DNA of 64,000 nt from Chloroflexota bacterium (GTDB lineage Bacteria; Chloroflexota; Anaerolineae; Aggregatilineales; Aggregatilineaceae). The DNA lies in assembly GCA_012729765.1 (NCBI GenBank), contig JAAYCM010000054.1:36452-100451 (forward strand). The letters run 5' to 3'. A program made the translations under genes and the position numbers. The notes beneath the pieces are model-generated. The model did no database searches and was not told the origin of the DNA. It saw only the letters and a program-made list of their open reading frames with translations. This document shows positions 1 to 8,446 of the stretch, in pieces; position 1 is the first letter of the stretch, and each line of letters starts with the position of its first letter.

Positions 1-1074
1 CAGTTCAACCCCGTGCACTTCGACGCCGAAGCGTGGGTGCGCCTCGCCGCCGACGCCGGGCAGAAGTATATGGTCATCACCAGCCGCCACCACGATGGCT
101 TCAGTATGTATGACACCGCCCTGAGCGAGTATAAAGTGACCAATTCCCCGTTCGGGCGCGATCCAATCGACGAGCTGGCGAACGCCTGCGCGCGGCACGG
201 CGGAGTCAAGTTGGGCTTCTATATCTCGCTGCTCGACTGGCAGCACCCCGCCTATCGTTTTCGGGCCGAGAGCGGCCTGGCGTGGTCTGACTATCTCGAA
301 TTTCTGCATGGGCAGGTGCGCGAGTTGTGCACCCGTTATGGCGAGATCGCGTGCACCTGGTTTGATGGCGACTGGCCGCGCCAGCCGTTCGACGCCAGTA
401 ATGCCTACTTCGCGCCGGGCGGCCCGTTCGAGTACGAGAAGCTGTACGACATGATCCACACGCTCCAGCCGGACGCGGTCGTGATCAACAACCGCCACGC
501 CGATCCCCTGTCGGGTGAGGACCTGCAAGGCTTCGAGCTGGATCTACCCGGCGAGAACACATCCGGCTTCAACACCGGGTCGATCTCGGCGCTGCCGCTC
601 GAAGTGTGCATGACGATCAACGACAGTTGGGGCTATCGCCACGACGACCGCAACTACAAATCAAGCCGCTACCTGGTGCATCTGCTGGTTCGCAGCGCCA
701 GCGTCGGCGCGAATTTCCTGCTCAACGTGGGGCCGACCGCCGACGGTGAGATTCCGGCGGTCCAGGCGTGCCGCCTGCGCAACGTCGGGATGTGGCTCAA
801 GCTGAACGGCGGCGCGGTCTACGGCACGCGCGCCGGGGCGATCCCGCCCACCGCCAGCACGGTCAGCACGCGGCGCGAGGACGTGCATTATGTGCACACC
901 CTCGCGCATACAAGCGACTGCGTGGAGTTGATCGGCGTGCCGCAAACGGTGCAGCAGGCGTGCCTGCTGCGGGACGGTACACCCCTCGCGCTGGAGCGTC
1001 ACAACGGGGCCTTTCGCGTCACCATCCCCGAAGAAGCGCGCGATCCGTTCGATACGGTGATCGAGCTGCGCTAG
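1..1074 (+). CDS. Alpha-L-fucosidase (GH29), 5' end cut by window edge
   Basis: The reading frame is open from base 1, so the N-terminus lies outside the window; about 357 codons are present. It should hydrolyse terminal alpha-L-fucose from glycans. Early motif HHDGFSMYD matches the substrate-pocket histidines of GH29, and WFDGDW matches the region holding the family's catalytic nucleophile Asp. The end of the TIM barrel ([14 protein letters not shown]) is followed by a short beta-rich tail, as expected for the family. No signal peptide can be judged because the start is missing. The stop codon overlaps the stop of the convergent ZIP gene (shared CTAG). Family assignment is firm; substrate is inferred. 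Confidence 0.93.
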   Translation, partial: QFNPVHFDAEAWVRLAADAGQKYMVITSRHHDGFSMYDTALSEYKVTNSPFGRDPIDELANACARHGGVKLGFYISLLDWQHPAYRFRAESGLAWSDYLEFLHGQVRELCTRYGEIACTWFDGDWPRQPFDASNAYFAPGGPFEYEKLYDMIHTLQPDAVVINNRHADPLSGEDLQGFELDLPGENTSGFNTGSISALPLEVCMTINDSWGYRHDDRNYKSSRYLVHLLVRSASVGANFLLNVGPTADGEIPAVQACRLRNVGMWLKLNGGAVYGTRAGAIPPTASTVSTRREDVHYVHTLAHTSDCVELIGVPQTVQQACLLRDGTPLALERHNGAFRVTIPEEARDPFDTVIELR

Positions 1075-2264
1075 GCGACCAGCAGCGCCGTCAGGTACAT
1101 AATCGCGATCCCGGCCACCAGCCCGGCGATATTCGTCCAGCTCAGCGCCGGGACGCCGTCGCGCTGGCTGCTGCGCACGACCAGCCGCGCTACTTCGTAC
1201 ACAACCTGTAAAATCGCGCCCGCGCCAATCGACAGGAAGATCGCGGCCAGCAGTGGATCGAACGCGAAGCCGCCGATCCACGTCCCCACGATGGCCGGGC
1301 CGCCTGCCAGCAGCGCCAGCAGCACGAAGTGATACAACGCGGGGCGCTGTCTGGCGACCGGCGCGGCGATCCCGATGCCCTCGGTGATGTTGTGCAGCGT
1401 GAATCCGACCACCAGGAACGTCCCCAGCGACACCTCGCCCAGGGCGAACGCGGCTCCCACCGCCAGCCCCTCACCAAGATTGTGAAACCCGATGCCGAGC
1501 GCGATCAGGTAGGCCAGGAACAGCATTGAGTCCCGCTGGCGGCGGTTGGACCCCACCGCCACGATGCCCAGAAACGTAAGCAGTGTCACCAGGATCACCA
1601 GTGGTTGCCCCTGGAACGCCCCTGGCACGGTGGCCGCGATCTCCAGCGCCTCGAACAGCGTATCGACCGCGAGGAACACCAGCAGCCCCACCGTCAGCGC
1701 CAGGAAGAAGTTCATCCAGCGCCGGTCGGTCTGCCGGATGACCGGGTACCACAGCAGCCCCAGCGTAACCGGCACGATGCCGATATAAACGCCGAGCAGC
1801 GCATAGGACAACAACTGCCTGCCGTCTGCCGTCGGTGTTGCGATTGCGACCGGAATCTCGACCGGGAAGGTTACGCCGGTCGAGGACAGCAGCAGGATTT
1901 CGTGCGCCTCGCCTTCGACCCAGGGGTAGGCGATGCGGATGCCCGCCGTATCGAGCCGGTCCAGCGTGCTGCCGCCCGCGACTGAGAAGTTCCAGTAGGC
2001 GTCATCGACCAACACCTGTGCGATCGTGACCGGATCGGGTCCGTTGTTGATCACACTCACCAGGATGCCCGCGTCGTCAAGCTCCACGCGCTGCACCTGG
2101 AGATCTTCAATCGGCGGCGCTTCGGCGGTGAAGATCGACACCGGGTTGGTGGTCAGAAAGATGATCAGCGTGATGGCGAGCGCGGCGAGCGGCAGCAGCG
2201 CCAGCAGCCACAGCGGCAGCCGCAGTTTGTCTCGTTTAAGATCCGTGGTTTCGGTGGTTGTCAT
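1071..2264 (-). CDS. ZIP-family divalent metal transporter with extracytoplasmic N-terminal domain
   Basis: 397 residues. One N-terminal membrane helix (about 18-38) is followed by a soluble beta-rich region of about 110 residues, then a bundle of about seven helices. [10 protein letters not shown] (from residue 261) and [10 protein letters not shown] (from 291) are the metal-binding TM4 and TM5 signatures of ZIP proteins, with the usual Pro of HNxPEG replaced by Gly and Thr. Likely imports Zn, Fe or Mn; the metal cannot be read from the sequence. The start codon lies inside the end of the upstream multicopper oxidase gene (29-base overlap), so the two are probably translationally coupled. 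The soluble N-terminal domain is not part of the standard ZIP fold and could be the contact point with the oxidase. Confidence 0.88.
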   Translation of the reverse strand: MTTTETTDLKRDKLRLPLWLLALLPLAALAITLIIFLTTNPVSIFTAEAPPIEDLQVQRVELDDAGILVSVINNGPDPVTIAQVLVDDAYWNFSVAGGSTLDRLDTAGIRIAYPWVEGEAHEILLLSSTGVTFPVEIPVAIATPTADGRQLLSYALLGVYIGIVPVTLGLLWYPVIRQTDRRWMNFFLALTVGLLVFLAVDTLFEALEIAATVPGAFQGQPLVILVTLLTFLGIVAVGSNRRQRDSMLFLAYLIALGIGFHNLGEGLAVGAAFALGEVSLGTFLVVGFTLHNITEGIGIAAPVARQRPALYHFVLLALLAGGPAIVGTWIGGFAFDPLLAAIFLSIGAGAILQVVYEVARLVVRSSQRDGVPALSWTNIAGLVAGIAIMYLTALLVA

Positions 2265-3342
2265 GGCTTACCGTCTCATCCCCTTCGGTCACGTGGAACA
2301 TCCCCATCCAGCCCAGCTCGGTAAACTCGCTGATGTGGGCGTGGAACATATACATCCCCGGATGCTTGTAGCGGAATTCCAGAATCCCGCGCTGGCCCTG
2401 CGCCTGGATGATCGTATCGACCGTGCGCAGCGTCGGTTCCAGGGTGGTCCCGTGATCGTAGTAATCGAAGAAAGTCGCGTGCAGGTGGAACGAGTTGATC
2501 AGGTCGAACTCCACGATGTTCATCAGGTAGACGCGCACCAGCTCCCCGACTCGGACCGGGATCGGATCATCCATGTAGGCGAAACCGATGGTGTTGGCGG
2601 CGTAGACTTCATTTGCGTTATCGAAGTTGGTGTCGAAGGCGTTCATCACCATCACCAGCTCGTTGGCCGGCGGGCGGCCTTCCTTCGGATCGATGATGAA
2701 CATGCCATACAGCCCCTTGTGAATGTGGCGCTTGAGCGGGATGGCGTGGCAGTGGTAGAGATGGCAGCCGAATGGCTCGGCGTCGAACTCGTAGGTGAAG
2801 CTCTCTCCCGGCTGGAGCATCCCCGGTCCGGTCAGGTCGCGCGGCATATTGACCATGTTCGGGCTGATCGGCACGCCGTCCATTGCGGCGGGGTGGATGC
2901 CGTGAAAATGGATCGTGTGGGGGTGCGTCCCGGCGTTGGTGAAATTGATACGCAGCAGGTCGCCCTCGGTGCAGCGGATCGTCGGGCCAGGGACGCGCCC
3001 GTTGAAGGTCCACGCCGGGAAGAACACGCCCGGCACCAGTTCGATCTCCTTGTCAAACGCCACGAGATCATACTCGCGCACCGTGCGCCCGTTTTCCTCA
3101 TAGACGCGGTCGCCATAGTCGAAATCGGTAAGCAGCTCGACCGGGTGAAAGCCGTTGCGAGCGTGATCGACGGTGCCCACCGGCCCGGCGACGGCGTCGC
3201 TGTGCGGCCCGTGCGGGCGCGGGGCGTTTCCTTGCAGCAGTGACTCGCCGCTTACTTTCGCCGCGAGGCGGGCGGCGGCAGCTGCGGCGGCGGTGCCAAC
3301 CGTGCCGAAAATGAATTTTCGGCGGCTGAATTGTCGGGTCAT
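2236..3342 (-). CDS. Tat-exported two-domain multicopper oxidase
   Basis: 368 residues. The N-terminus RRKFIFGTVGTAAAAAAA is a twin-arginine signal. Copper-binding motifs are HTIHFHGIHP and LYHCHAIPLKRH with a downstream GM in cupredoxin domain 1, and FHLHATFF and MFHAHISEF in domain 2. The Cys that would bind type-1 copper is present only in domain 1; domain 2 has HAH in its place. This is the arrangement of NirK-like proteins and of one class of two-domain laccases, so nitrite reductase, laccase or metallo-oxidase activity are all possible. It is the first gene of a two-gene operon with the ZIP transporter, which suggests a metal-oxidation or metal-uptake role rather than denitrification. 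Activity is inferred. Confidence 0.88.
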   Translation of the reverse strand: MTRQFSRRKFIFGTVGTAAAAAAARLAAKVSGESLLQGNAPRPHGPHSDAVAGPVGTVDHARNGFHPVELLTDFDYGDRVYEENGRTVREYDLVAFDKEIELVPGVFFPAWTFNGRVPGPTIRCTEGDLLRINFTNAGTHPHTIHFHGIHPAAMDGVPISPNMVNMPRDLTGPGMLQPGESFTYEFDAEPFGCHLYHCHAIPLKRHIHKGLYGMFIIDPKEGRPPANELVMVMNAFDTNFDNANEVYAANTIGFAYMDDPIPVRVGELVRVYLMNIVEFDLINSFHLHATFFDYYDHGTTLEPTLRTVDTIIQAQGQRGILEFRYKHPGMYMFHAHISEFTELGWMGMFHVTEGDETVSHDNHRNHGS

Positions 3343-3385
3343 TAGCCTTGCCTCATGATCAGGATTTGAGTCCAGTAAACATGAT

Positions 3386-3417
3386 ATTATATTCCCTTAT
3401 ATTTTTAAAAATGTCAA
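3386..3417 (-). promoter_or_regulatory. Possible sigma-70 promoter of the oxidase/ZIP operon
   Basis: On the minus strand TTGACA (3412-3417) is followed by TATAAT (3386-3391) with a 20-base spacer, longer than the optimal 17. It lies about 45 bases before the oxidase start in an AT-rich stretch. An imperfect inverted repeat (AAATTCG / CGAAATTT) sits just upstream and could be a regulator site. The rest of 3343-3581 shows nothing else. Confidence 0.3.
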
Positions 3418-3581
3418 ATAAAAAAATTCGGCGCGGCGAAATTTGTCGGATCTATACGCGTAATAGATGTGGAATATGGAAGCCGTTGGGGCTATCATGT
3501 GGCTCAGTGGATACGCGGAGTAGTGTTTTTGTGGTAGAACGGATTTACGTCGCGGCGATGATCACGTTTCAGGCCGCCCGC

Positions 3582-4400
3582 TTAGGCCAGCATCACCGGC
3601 AGCAGCACCAGCAACTCGATGACCAGCACGCTGTGTGCAGCGATGACGCCCCACAGCGCGTTGGTTTTATAGACACACGTCCCAAATACCAGCCCCACCA
3701 GCCCCATGAACAGCACCACCTGCCAGTCCAGCGTGCCGATATAGGTCACGGCAAATAACAGGCTGCTGTACAGGATCGCATAGGGACCAAGCCGCTCGCT
3801 GCTCGCCCGCAGCAGCAGCCCGCGAAACAGGATTTCTTCCGGCAGCGCCACGAAGACAACCAGCATCAGCGCGACCAATGCCAGCTCCGGCCCGGTGGCG
3901 TTGGCGATCAACGGCTCCGGCTGTGCCAGCATATAGGCCGCGTAGCCCAGCGGCAGCCCGCTCAATGCAACCAGCGGCTCTTTCCACCACGAGAGTCGGC
4001 CCCAGCTCAGGGCCGTTCGCTGCCAGTCCAGCACATTGATCGCATAGAGGATCCCTAGCAGCAGCGGCGACCCGACCAGAATGTACCAGTACAGCGGTGG
4101 TATATCCTTCAGCGCCATCGTCAGGCTGAGGATGCGCAGCAGCGGCAGCAGCGCCAGCGGCACCAGAATCGAGCGGTAGGCGGCGTGCCGCGCCATGCCA
4201 TAGTGGCACAGCAGCGTAAACAGCAGCAGCGCGTGCAGCACCGTGCCCGTCACCATATGCAGATGGGCCACGATCAATTCAGCCGCTGCGATTGCCAGCC
4301 CATATCCGATCAGAATTAGGACCGAGCCGGCAGCCGATGACACGGACCGCGTGTCTTCCGGGATATTCGTCTGCGCCAATGGCTTGCTCTCGTGCTGCAC
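3582..4400 (-). CDS. CPBP (CAAX protease/Abi) family membrane protein, catalytic motifs degenerate
   Basis: 272 residues from a GTG start at 4400, preceded by GGAG with an 8-base gap; a longer frame reaching 4463 would overlap the upstream gene. Polytopic, about eight helices. CPBP motif 1 is intact (EEILFRG, Glu 188/189). Motif 2 should be FxxxH but reads FAVTY (Tyr at about 220), and motif 3 should be HxxxN but reads HSVLV. The paralogue at 61093-62250 keeps all three motifs. CPBP enzymes are intramembrane glutamic or metal-dependent proteases; this copy may be an inactive or repurposed version. It is the last gene of the operon starting at 6955. Confidence 0.85.
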   Translation of the reverse strand: MQHESKPLAQTNIPEDTRSVSSAAGSVLILIGYGLAIAAAELIVAHLHMVTGTVLHALLLFTLLCHYGMARHAAYRSILVPLALLPLLRILSLTMALKDIPPLYWYILVGSPLLLGILYAINVLDWQRTALSWGRLSWWKEPLVALSGLPLGYAAYMLAQPEPLIANATGPELALVALMLVVFVALPEEILFRGLLLRASSERLGPYAILYSSLLFAVTYIGTLDWQVVLFMGLVGLVFGTCVYKTNALWGVIAAHSVLVIELLVLLPVMLA

Positions 4401-4414
4401 GCGCGTTTCTCCGG

Positions 4415-4666
4415 TTAGTGGATGATCAGGTACAGGACGCGCATGATGATGATCACGCCGCACGCCACAAACAGCGGGAAGACGGCCACGTTGAAAGCGT
4501 GCCAGCTTTTGACCGGCTTCGAATCGCTGGCCGTGCGCAGCATGTCCTTGACGATGAGCAGCGCCAGCAGCAGGATCAGGACGATGATCCCGACGCTGCT
4601 GGAAAAGAAACCGTAGTCGGTCTGGGTTACGAGCGTGATGATGTCCTGGTTGACGGTGGACGACAT
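4415..4666 (-). CDS. Small two-helix membrane protein, paralogue of the 79-residue protein at 62277-62516
   Basis: 83 residues starting MSSTVNQDII; a longer in-frame start exists, but this ATG begins just 10 bases after the preceding stop with a purine-rich GAGGCAGG upstream. Two hydrophobic helices flank a short charged loop (VKDMLRTASDSKPVKSW). The pattern LLLALLIVKD, charged loop, then NVAVFPL and a second helix also appears in the small protein at 62277-62516, which lies beside the other CPBP copy. Function unknown; conserved placement suggests it acts with the CPBP or GT-C protein. Confidence 0.75.
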   Translation of the reverse strand: MSSTVNQDIITLVTQTDYGFFSSSVGIIVLILLLALLIVKDMLRTASDSKPVKSWHAFNVAVFPLFVACGVIIIMRVLYLIIH

Positions 4667-4676
4667 GCTGCCTGCC

Positions 4677-5060
4677 TCACTGTTCCGGCTGTGCTTCGGA
4701 TTCGAGCGGAATCTGTGCCCGCGCGTGCTGGCGGCGCGCGTCGAGCAGTTGCAGCACAACGCCGATGGTGGTGGTGCCCATCACGAGGCCGAGCGCCACA
4801 TCTGACGACCACACCTTCCCCACAACCAGAATCTCAGAGATGGCCACGTTGATCGTGATCCCCAGCGCGACCGCCAGCACGATCTGCGCGATGCGGCTGG
4901 GAAAGCTCAGCAGACGCGCATAGGCCATGCCGGAGCAGAACAGCAGGAACCACAGCGTCAGCGCGGTGCGGATCGGCGTCTGAAAATCGCCAACAACCAT
5001 GATCGCCAGCGCGAGCATCGACAGCACGATCACCACCGGCCAGAACAGTGCGTATTTCAT
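4677..5060 (-). CDS. Four-helix membrane protein, possibly DUF1616-like
   Basis: 127 residues with four predicted membrane helices and a charged C-terminal tail (ARRQHARAQIPLESEAQPEQ). Its start overlaps the stop of the upstream GT-C-like gene as ATGA (5057-5060), implying coupled translation. The layout, an early Arg-Leu-rich helix with a Gly then Ala-Tyr before a hydrophilic loop, resembles the N-terminal four-helix half of the DUF1616 protein at 60263-61096, which holds the same position in the second locus. By eye the similarity is weak, so the DUF1616 link is an inference. Confidence 0.75.
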   Translation of the reverse strand: MKYALFWPVVIVLSMLALAIMVVGDFQTPIRTALTLWFLLFCSGMAYARLLSFPSRIAQIVLAVALGITINVAISEILVVGKVWSSDVALGLVMGTTTIGVVLQLLDARRQHARAQIPLESEAQPEQ

Positions 5061-6955
5061 GGCCGGAGATGCGGGTCCTGGTCGAGGACGAGCACGACCG
5101 CGTTCGGGCTGCGGAAGATGGCTTTGAACCGGCCCGACGCTAGCAGTGCGTCCTCAAGGTCATAGATCGCCTGGTTGTCGGGCATCGAGCCGACCATCTC
5201 GATCGCGGCCTTCTGGCTGCGGGTGATGATCAGGAAGCTGCCGGCATATGCCCGGTTGCTCATCCAGCGCGTCATCACATTGACCGGATCGTTGATGATC
5301 TCCTGCTGCGATTCCCACGGCTCGCGATCGATGGCGACATACGTGTACAGCTCATAGTTTTGATGCTGCGAGGCGTAGCTGCGGCTGCCCTCGATAATCA
5401 GCGAATTGGGCGGGGCGATACTGTAGAGATATTCCGACGCCGCCACCTCATCTTCGGCAAAGTAGTACTGGCGATCTTTGCCGTAGTAGGCGAACAGCAA
5501 ACCGGTCAGCAGCAGCACGCTCAGCACCGCCGGCAGCACCACCGTCCACAGCGAGCGCCCAACCTTCAGGCTTGGATAGAACAGCGTCGCGATGAAAAAT
5601 GCCAGGAACGGCAACGCGAACAGGTAGACGCGGAAGATGATCTCGCCGCCATAGGTGTTCATCGCCATCGTCGAAACCGGCGCGCCGATCAGGACGATGA
5701 ACGACAGGTTCAGATAGCCGCGCACCAGGTACCGCAGCATCCCCAGTCCCGCCAGCGCCATCACGCACAGGGTCAGGCTGCGCCCGATCATCGCCACGAT
5801 CTGCTGATCCACGCTCGCCAGCGAGAGATCGATCAGTTGGGCGTTCTCGGCGGGATTTCCCAGCGCCTCGATGAAGCTCTCGACCGTCGGGGTGAGGAAC
5901 GGGACTGCCATGTACACGATCCACAGCACCGCCATGATCCCGTAGATAGCCGGCAGGCTGCGAATGCTGAGCCGGAAGACGAGCACCAGCCCGCCGAGCG
6001 ATGCGATCGTCATGACCGGCGTAAGCTGGTGGCTGGAGGCTATCGTCATGAAGAACAGCGTCAGAATGCCGACCAGCCCGATCCGCTGGGCAGGTGTCGC
6101 CTGGAACACCGGCATCTCCGCCCGGCGCGAGAGATATAGCAGTTTGTAGGCGCGCGCCGTCAGACGCTCCGAGCGCAGCCAATGCCGAATCGCGTGCCGG
6201 CGGGGCAGCGGGGTTGTTTTGAACCACGTCAGGCAGATGCCAAGAATGACGAGGTGCAGAAAGTAACCGGTCGCCTGCGGCGAGAAATAATCCTGGCCGA
6301 CCCAGTTGGTGATGAAGAAGAACCAGATGCCCAGTCCGACCAGCCGCCGGTCGCGCGTGCACGAGCGGTAGATCAGCAGCAGCGCGCCCAGGTCGATCAG
6401 GTTGAAGAACACCGGGGACCAGCCGGCAAAACTGAGCGCGTTTTTCAGCCCGGCCACCTGGACGATGAAGGCGTTGAGCGTGAAGAATCCCGGCCAGTTG
6501 TGGTAGGCTGGCAGGCTGCTGATGGTCGGGTCAACCGTTCCGTGCCGCTGGATATACTCGATGATGCCGATATGCTTCCAGGCCCACGAATAGCGCAGCG
6601 TGCCGTAGAGAATCTGGGGCGTGCCGTGAATGATGAAGATCAGCAGCACGACATGCAGCAGGAACACGTATTCCGGCACTTTTTGCTGGTTCAGGATGAT
6701 CGTCGTGTTGATGATCAGCAGGCCCAGCGCCACAAAATAGGGCAGGGGCAGGACCGACAGCAGGCCGAAATTGCCCATCTGGTCCGGATCGGCGTTCTGC
6801 AGCGAAAACAGCCACAGCAGCGCCGCCCCCGCCCAGACCAGCAGGGCCGTGCCGGTGGCGCTGTGCATCGCCTGACCAAGCTGATTCAGCCAGTGATTGA
6901 GCACCCGCTCTCTGAAGAGGGGTATAGAGCTGGCCTGCCTGGTGATCTCCGACAT
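5057..6955 (-). CDS. Polytopic membrane protein, GT-C glycosyltransferase-like
   Basis: 632 residues with about 12-14 membrane helices between residues 35 and 500, and a soluble C-terminal domain of about 120 residues (starting near DEVAASEYLYSIAPPNS). Layout resembles GT-C enzymes that use polyprenyl-linked sugars, but no catalytic motif is clear enough to assign a family. First gene of the four-gene operon 6955-3582 (GT-C-like, 4-TM, small TM, CPBP). The protein at 58673-60259 has the same design and the same kind of neighbours. Its likely promoter is at 7165-7191, leaving a leader of about 200 bases. Confidence 0.82.
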   Translation of the reverse strand: MSEITRQASSIPLFRERVLNHWLNQLGQAMHSATGTALLVWAGAALLWLFSLQNADPDQMGNFGLLSVLPLPYFVALGLLIINTTIILNQQKVPEYVFLLHVVLLIFIIHGTPQILYGTLRYSWAWKHIGIIEYIQRHGTVDPTISSLPAYHNWPGFFTLNAFIVQVAGLKNALSFAGWSPVFFNLIDLGALLLIYRSCTRDRRLVGLGIWFFFITNWVGQDYFSPQATGYFLHLVILGICLTWFKTTPLPRRHAIRHWLRSERLTARAYKLLYLSRRAEMPVFQATPAQRIGLVGILTLFFMTIASSHQLTPVMTIASLGGLVLVFRLSIRSLPAIYGIMAVLWIVYMAVPFLTPTVESFIEALGNPAENAQLIDLSLASVDQQIVAMIGRSLTLCVMALAGLGMLRYLVRGYLNLSFIVLIGAPVSTMAMNTYGGEIIFRVYLFALPFLAFFIATLFYPSLKVGRSLWTVVLPAVLSVLLLTGLLFAYYGKDRQYYFAEDEVAASEYLYSIAPPNSLIIEGSRSYASQHQNYELYTYVAIDREPWESQQEIINDPVNVMTRWMSNRAYAGSFLIITRSQKAAIEMVGSMPDNQAIYDLEDALLASGRFKAIFRSPNAVVLVLDQDPHLRP

Positions 6956-7164
6956 GAGTCTGTCCGCCCTTTTCCTGACGTCACCCGGCCTGGTGGCCCA
7001 CAGCCTATCCTAACGCGCCGGGCGGATGTTTCAAACCGTTTTCCTACGTTTGCCGTATACGAACGGCACTATCTGCCCTCTTTTTTTACGACAATTTTAC
7101 AACCATACAAGTAGTTACGGGTTATTTACCAGTATTTATATTCTTCCATTTCCAATCCTACTAC

Positions 7165-7191
7165 ATTATACCAGATTTTCCCGTAGCGCAA
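7165..7191 (-). promoter_or_regulatory. Extended -10 promoter for the operon beginning at 6955
   Basis: On the minus strand TGGTATAAT forms an extended -10 (TATAAT at 7165-7170, TGG at 7171-7173). A weak -35, TTGCGC (7186-7191), lies 15 bases upstream. It points toward the GT-C-like gene. Confidence 0.45.
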
Positions 7192-7280
7192 GTTGCAAAT
7201 CGGTTGGAATTCCGCTGCGGCGGGTGTCTCAGCCGCACCGGGCAATATAACGACAGGGTGGCGTGCGCAAGAGATCGCCA

Positions 7281-7304
7281 GGATCGGGCGCTCAAACCCG
7301 ATCC
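7281..7304 (-). terminator. Hairpin after the polysaccharide operon
   Basis: GGATCGGG and CCCGATCC form a perfect 8-bp stem with an 8-base loop, about 60 bases beyond the end of the GH16 gene. No T-run follows, so it may be a stabilising hairpin or a weak or Rho-dependent terminator. Confidence 0.3.
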
Positions 7305-7363
7305 AGACCTCTTCCGCACGCCAGACTGTAAAGCCGCGCCTGGGCGACAGGTTGCCAGCCTAC

Positions 7364-8356
7364 CTAACCCACTATGCCCTGTGGGGTTGGGAACTTCTCA
7401 TTCTGCTGCCAGACGCGCACATAATCGATCTCGAACGCGCTGGGGAACAGGGTTGTCTCATCTGGCGGCCCAACCCACTCCCCGCCGACCGCCAGATTGA
7501 GCAGCAGATACATCGGCTTCTGCGAGACAAACTCGGCGTTGGGGTACACCCACTGCCGCTCGCCGTCGATATACCATGTAATCTGGTCGGGCTGCCAGTC
7601 CAGCGCGAAGATGTGCCAGTCCGTCGAATAGTCCGGCCCTTCCCCGACGGTGCGCTCGCGGGCATATTCGCCCTCGTCATCGAGATAGTGGACCGACATA
7701 TAGATGACGTTTGGCTCGTGTCCCTTGATCTCCAGGATGTCGAATTCCGGCTTGGACGTGAAATCGGTCGGCAGCATCCAGATTGCCGGCCATAGGCCCT
7801 GGCCATAGGGAACCTTCGCGCGGATCTCAAGATAGCCGTAGTGCATCGCGAAGCGCGGCGGCAGCGGGCTGTCATCATCATCGTTGCCGGTCGAGATCAG
7901 GCCCGATGTGTATTCGTAGATTTTGCCGTCGGTCGCCTCGACGACTTCTTCTCTGGCTTCAAGCTTCAGCGTGCCGTCGCTCACGATGATGTTATCGGGC
8001 AGATACCACTGCAGCTCTTCGTTGCCGCTGTTGGTGCAGCCTTCCCAGTCCCACCAATAGCACGTCACCCAGTTAGCCGTGTCCAGCTCCTCGCCGTCGA
8101 ACTCGTCGCTAAAGACCAGCTCCCATGCCCCGGTTTGCCCGACCGGCATAGGAGTAGGGGGCTGTCGCTCGGATTTTGCCGTCAGGATGCTGTAGATTAC
8201 CAGGCCGATCGCGCCCAGCACCACCATCCCCGCCACAAAGAAGATCGCGTATTCAACGCGACTTTGTGCCCGTGTGTTCACGGTTTTTTTCAACCTTTCG
8301 CGGGTGACGGTCCCAACGGCACTCCAATCGAGCTGCGAGAACTCGCTGAAAACCAT
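7364..8356 (-). CDS. Membrane-anchored GH16 endo-beta-glucanase (laminarinase-like)
   Basis: 330 residues. ATG at 8356 has AAGGAG six bases upstream. One membrane helix (about 35-58) anchors the protein, followed by a Pro-rich spacer and a GH16 jelly-roll domain from about residue 77 (WELVFSDEFDG). The catalytic ExDxxE signature is EFDILE (Glu 204, Asp 206, Glu 209). GH16 members cut beta-1,3 or beta-1,3/1,4 glucans or related galactans. It is the last gene of the operon 13858-7364, so it may trim or process the polysaccharide made by the glycosyltransferases upstream rather than feed on external glucan. Family firm, substrate unknown. Confidence 0.92.
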   Translation of the reverse strand: MVFSEFSQLDWSAVGTVTRERLKKTVNTRAQSRVEYAIFFVAGMVVLGAIGLVIYSILTAKSERQPPTPMPVGQTGAWELVFSDEFDGEELDTANWVTCYWWDWEGCTNSGNEELQWYLPDNIIVSDGTLKLEAREEVVEATDGKIYEYTSGLISTGNDDDDSPLPPRFAMHYGYLEIRAKVPYGQGLWPAIWMLPTDFTSKPEFDILEIKGHEPNVIYMSVHYLDDEGEYARERTVGEGPDYSTDWHIFALDWQPDQITWYIDGERQWVYPNAEFVSQKPMYLLLNLAVGGEWVGPPDETTLFPSAFEIDYVRVWQQNEKFPTPQGIVG

Positions 8357-8446
8357 ATTCCACTCCTTGCGCTGGCCTCACGATGCCATCGTCCACGCTT
8401 CATTTCACACTATAGAGAATATAATCCGGACTGATCGGGCCTGGAG

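Larger units (their letters stand above)
6956..7363. other. Intergenic region, AT-rich, with promoter and hairpin
   Basis: About 400 bases without a convincing gene. The part from about 7040 to 7200 is much more AT-rich than the genes around it. It contains the promoter-like sequence at 7165-7191 and the hairpin at 7281-7304; no RNA gene was recognised. Confidence 0.6.

Noticed and set aside
2026..3243. 405-residue plus-strand open frame opposite the multicopper oxidase
   Set aside because: High-GC shadow; the minus strand has clear copper motifs and a Tat signal, while this frame has no family features.
3492..3525. Similarity between ATGTGGCT-containing stretches near 3497 and 23519
   Set aside because: Both contain ATGTGGCT-AG-G and GCG, but the match is short and broken, so chance is the simplest reading.
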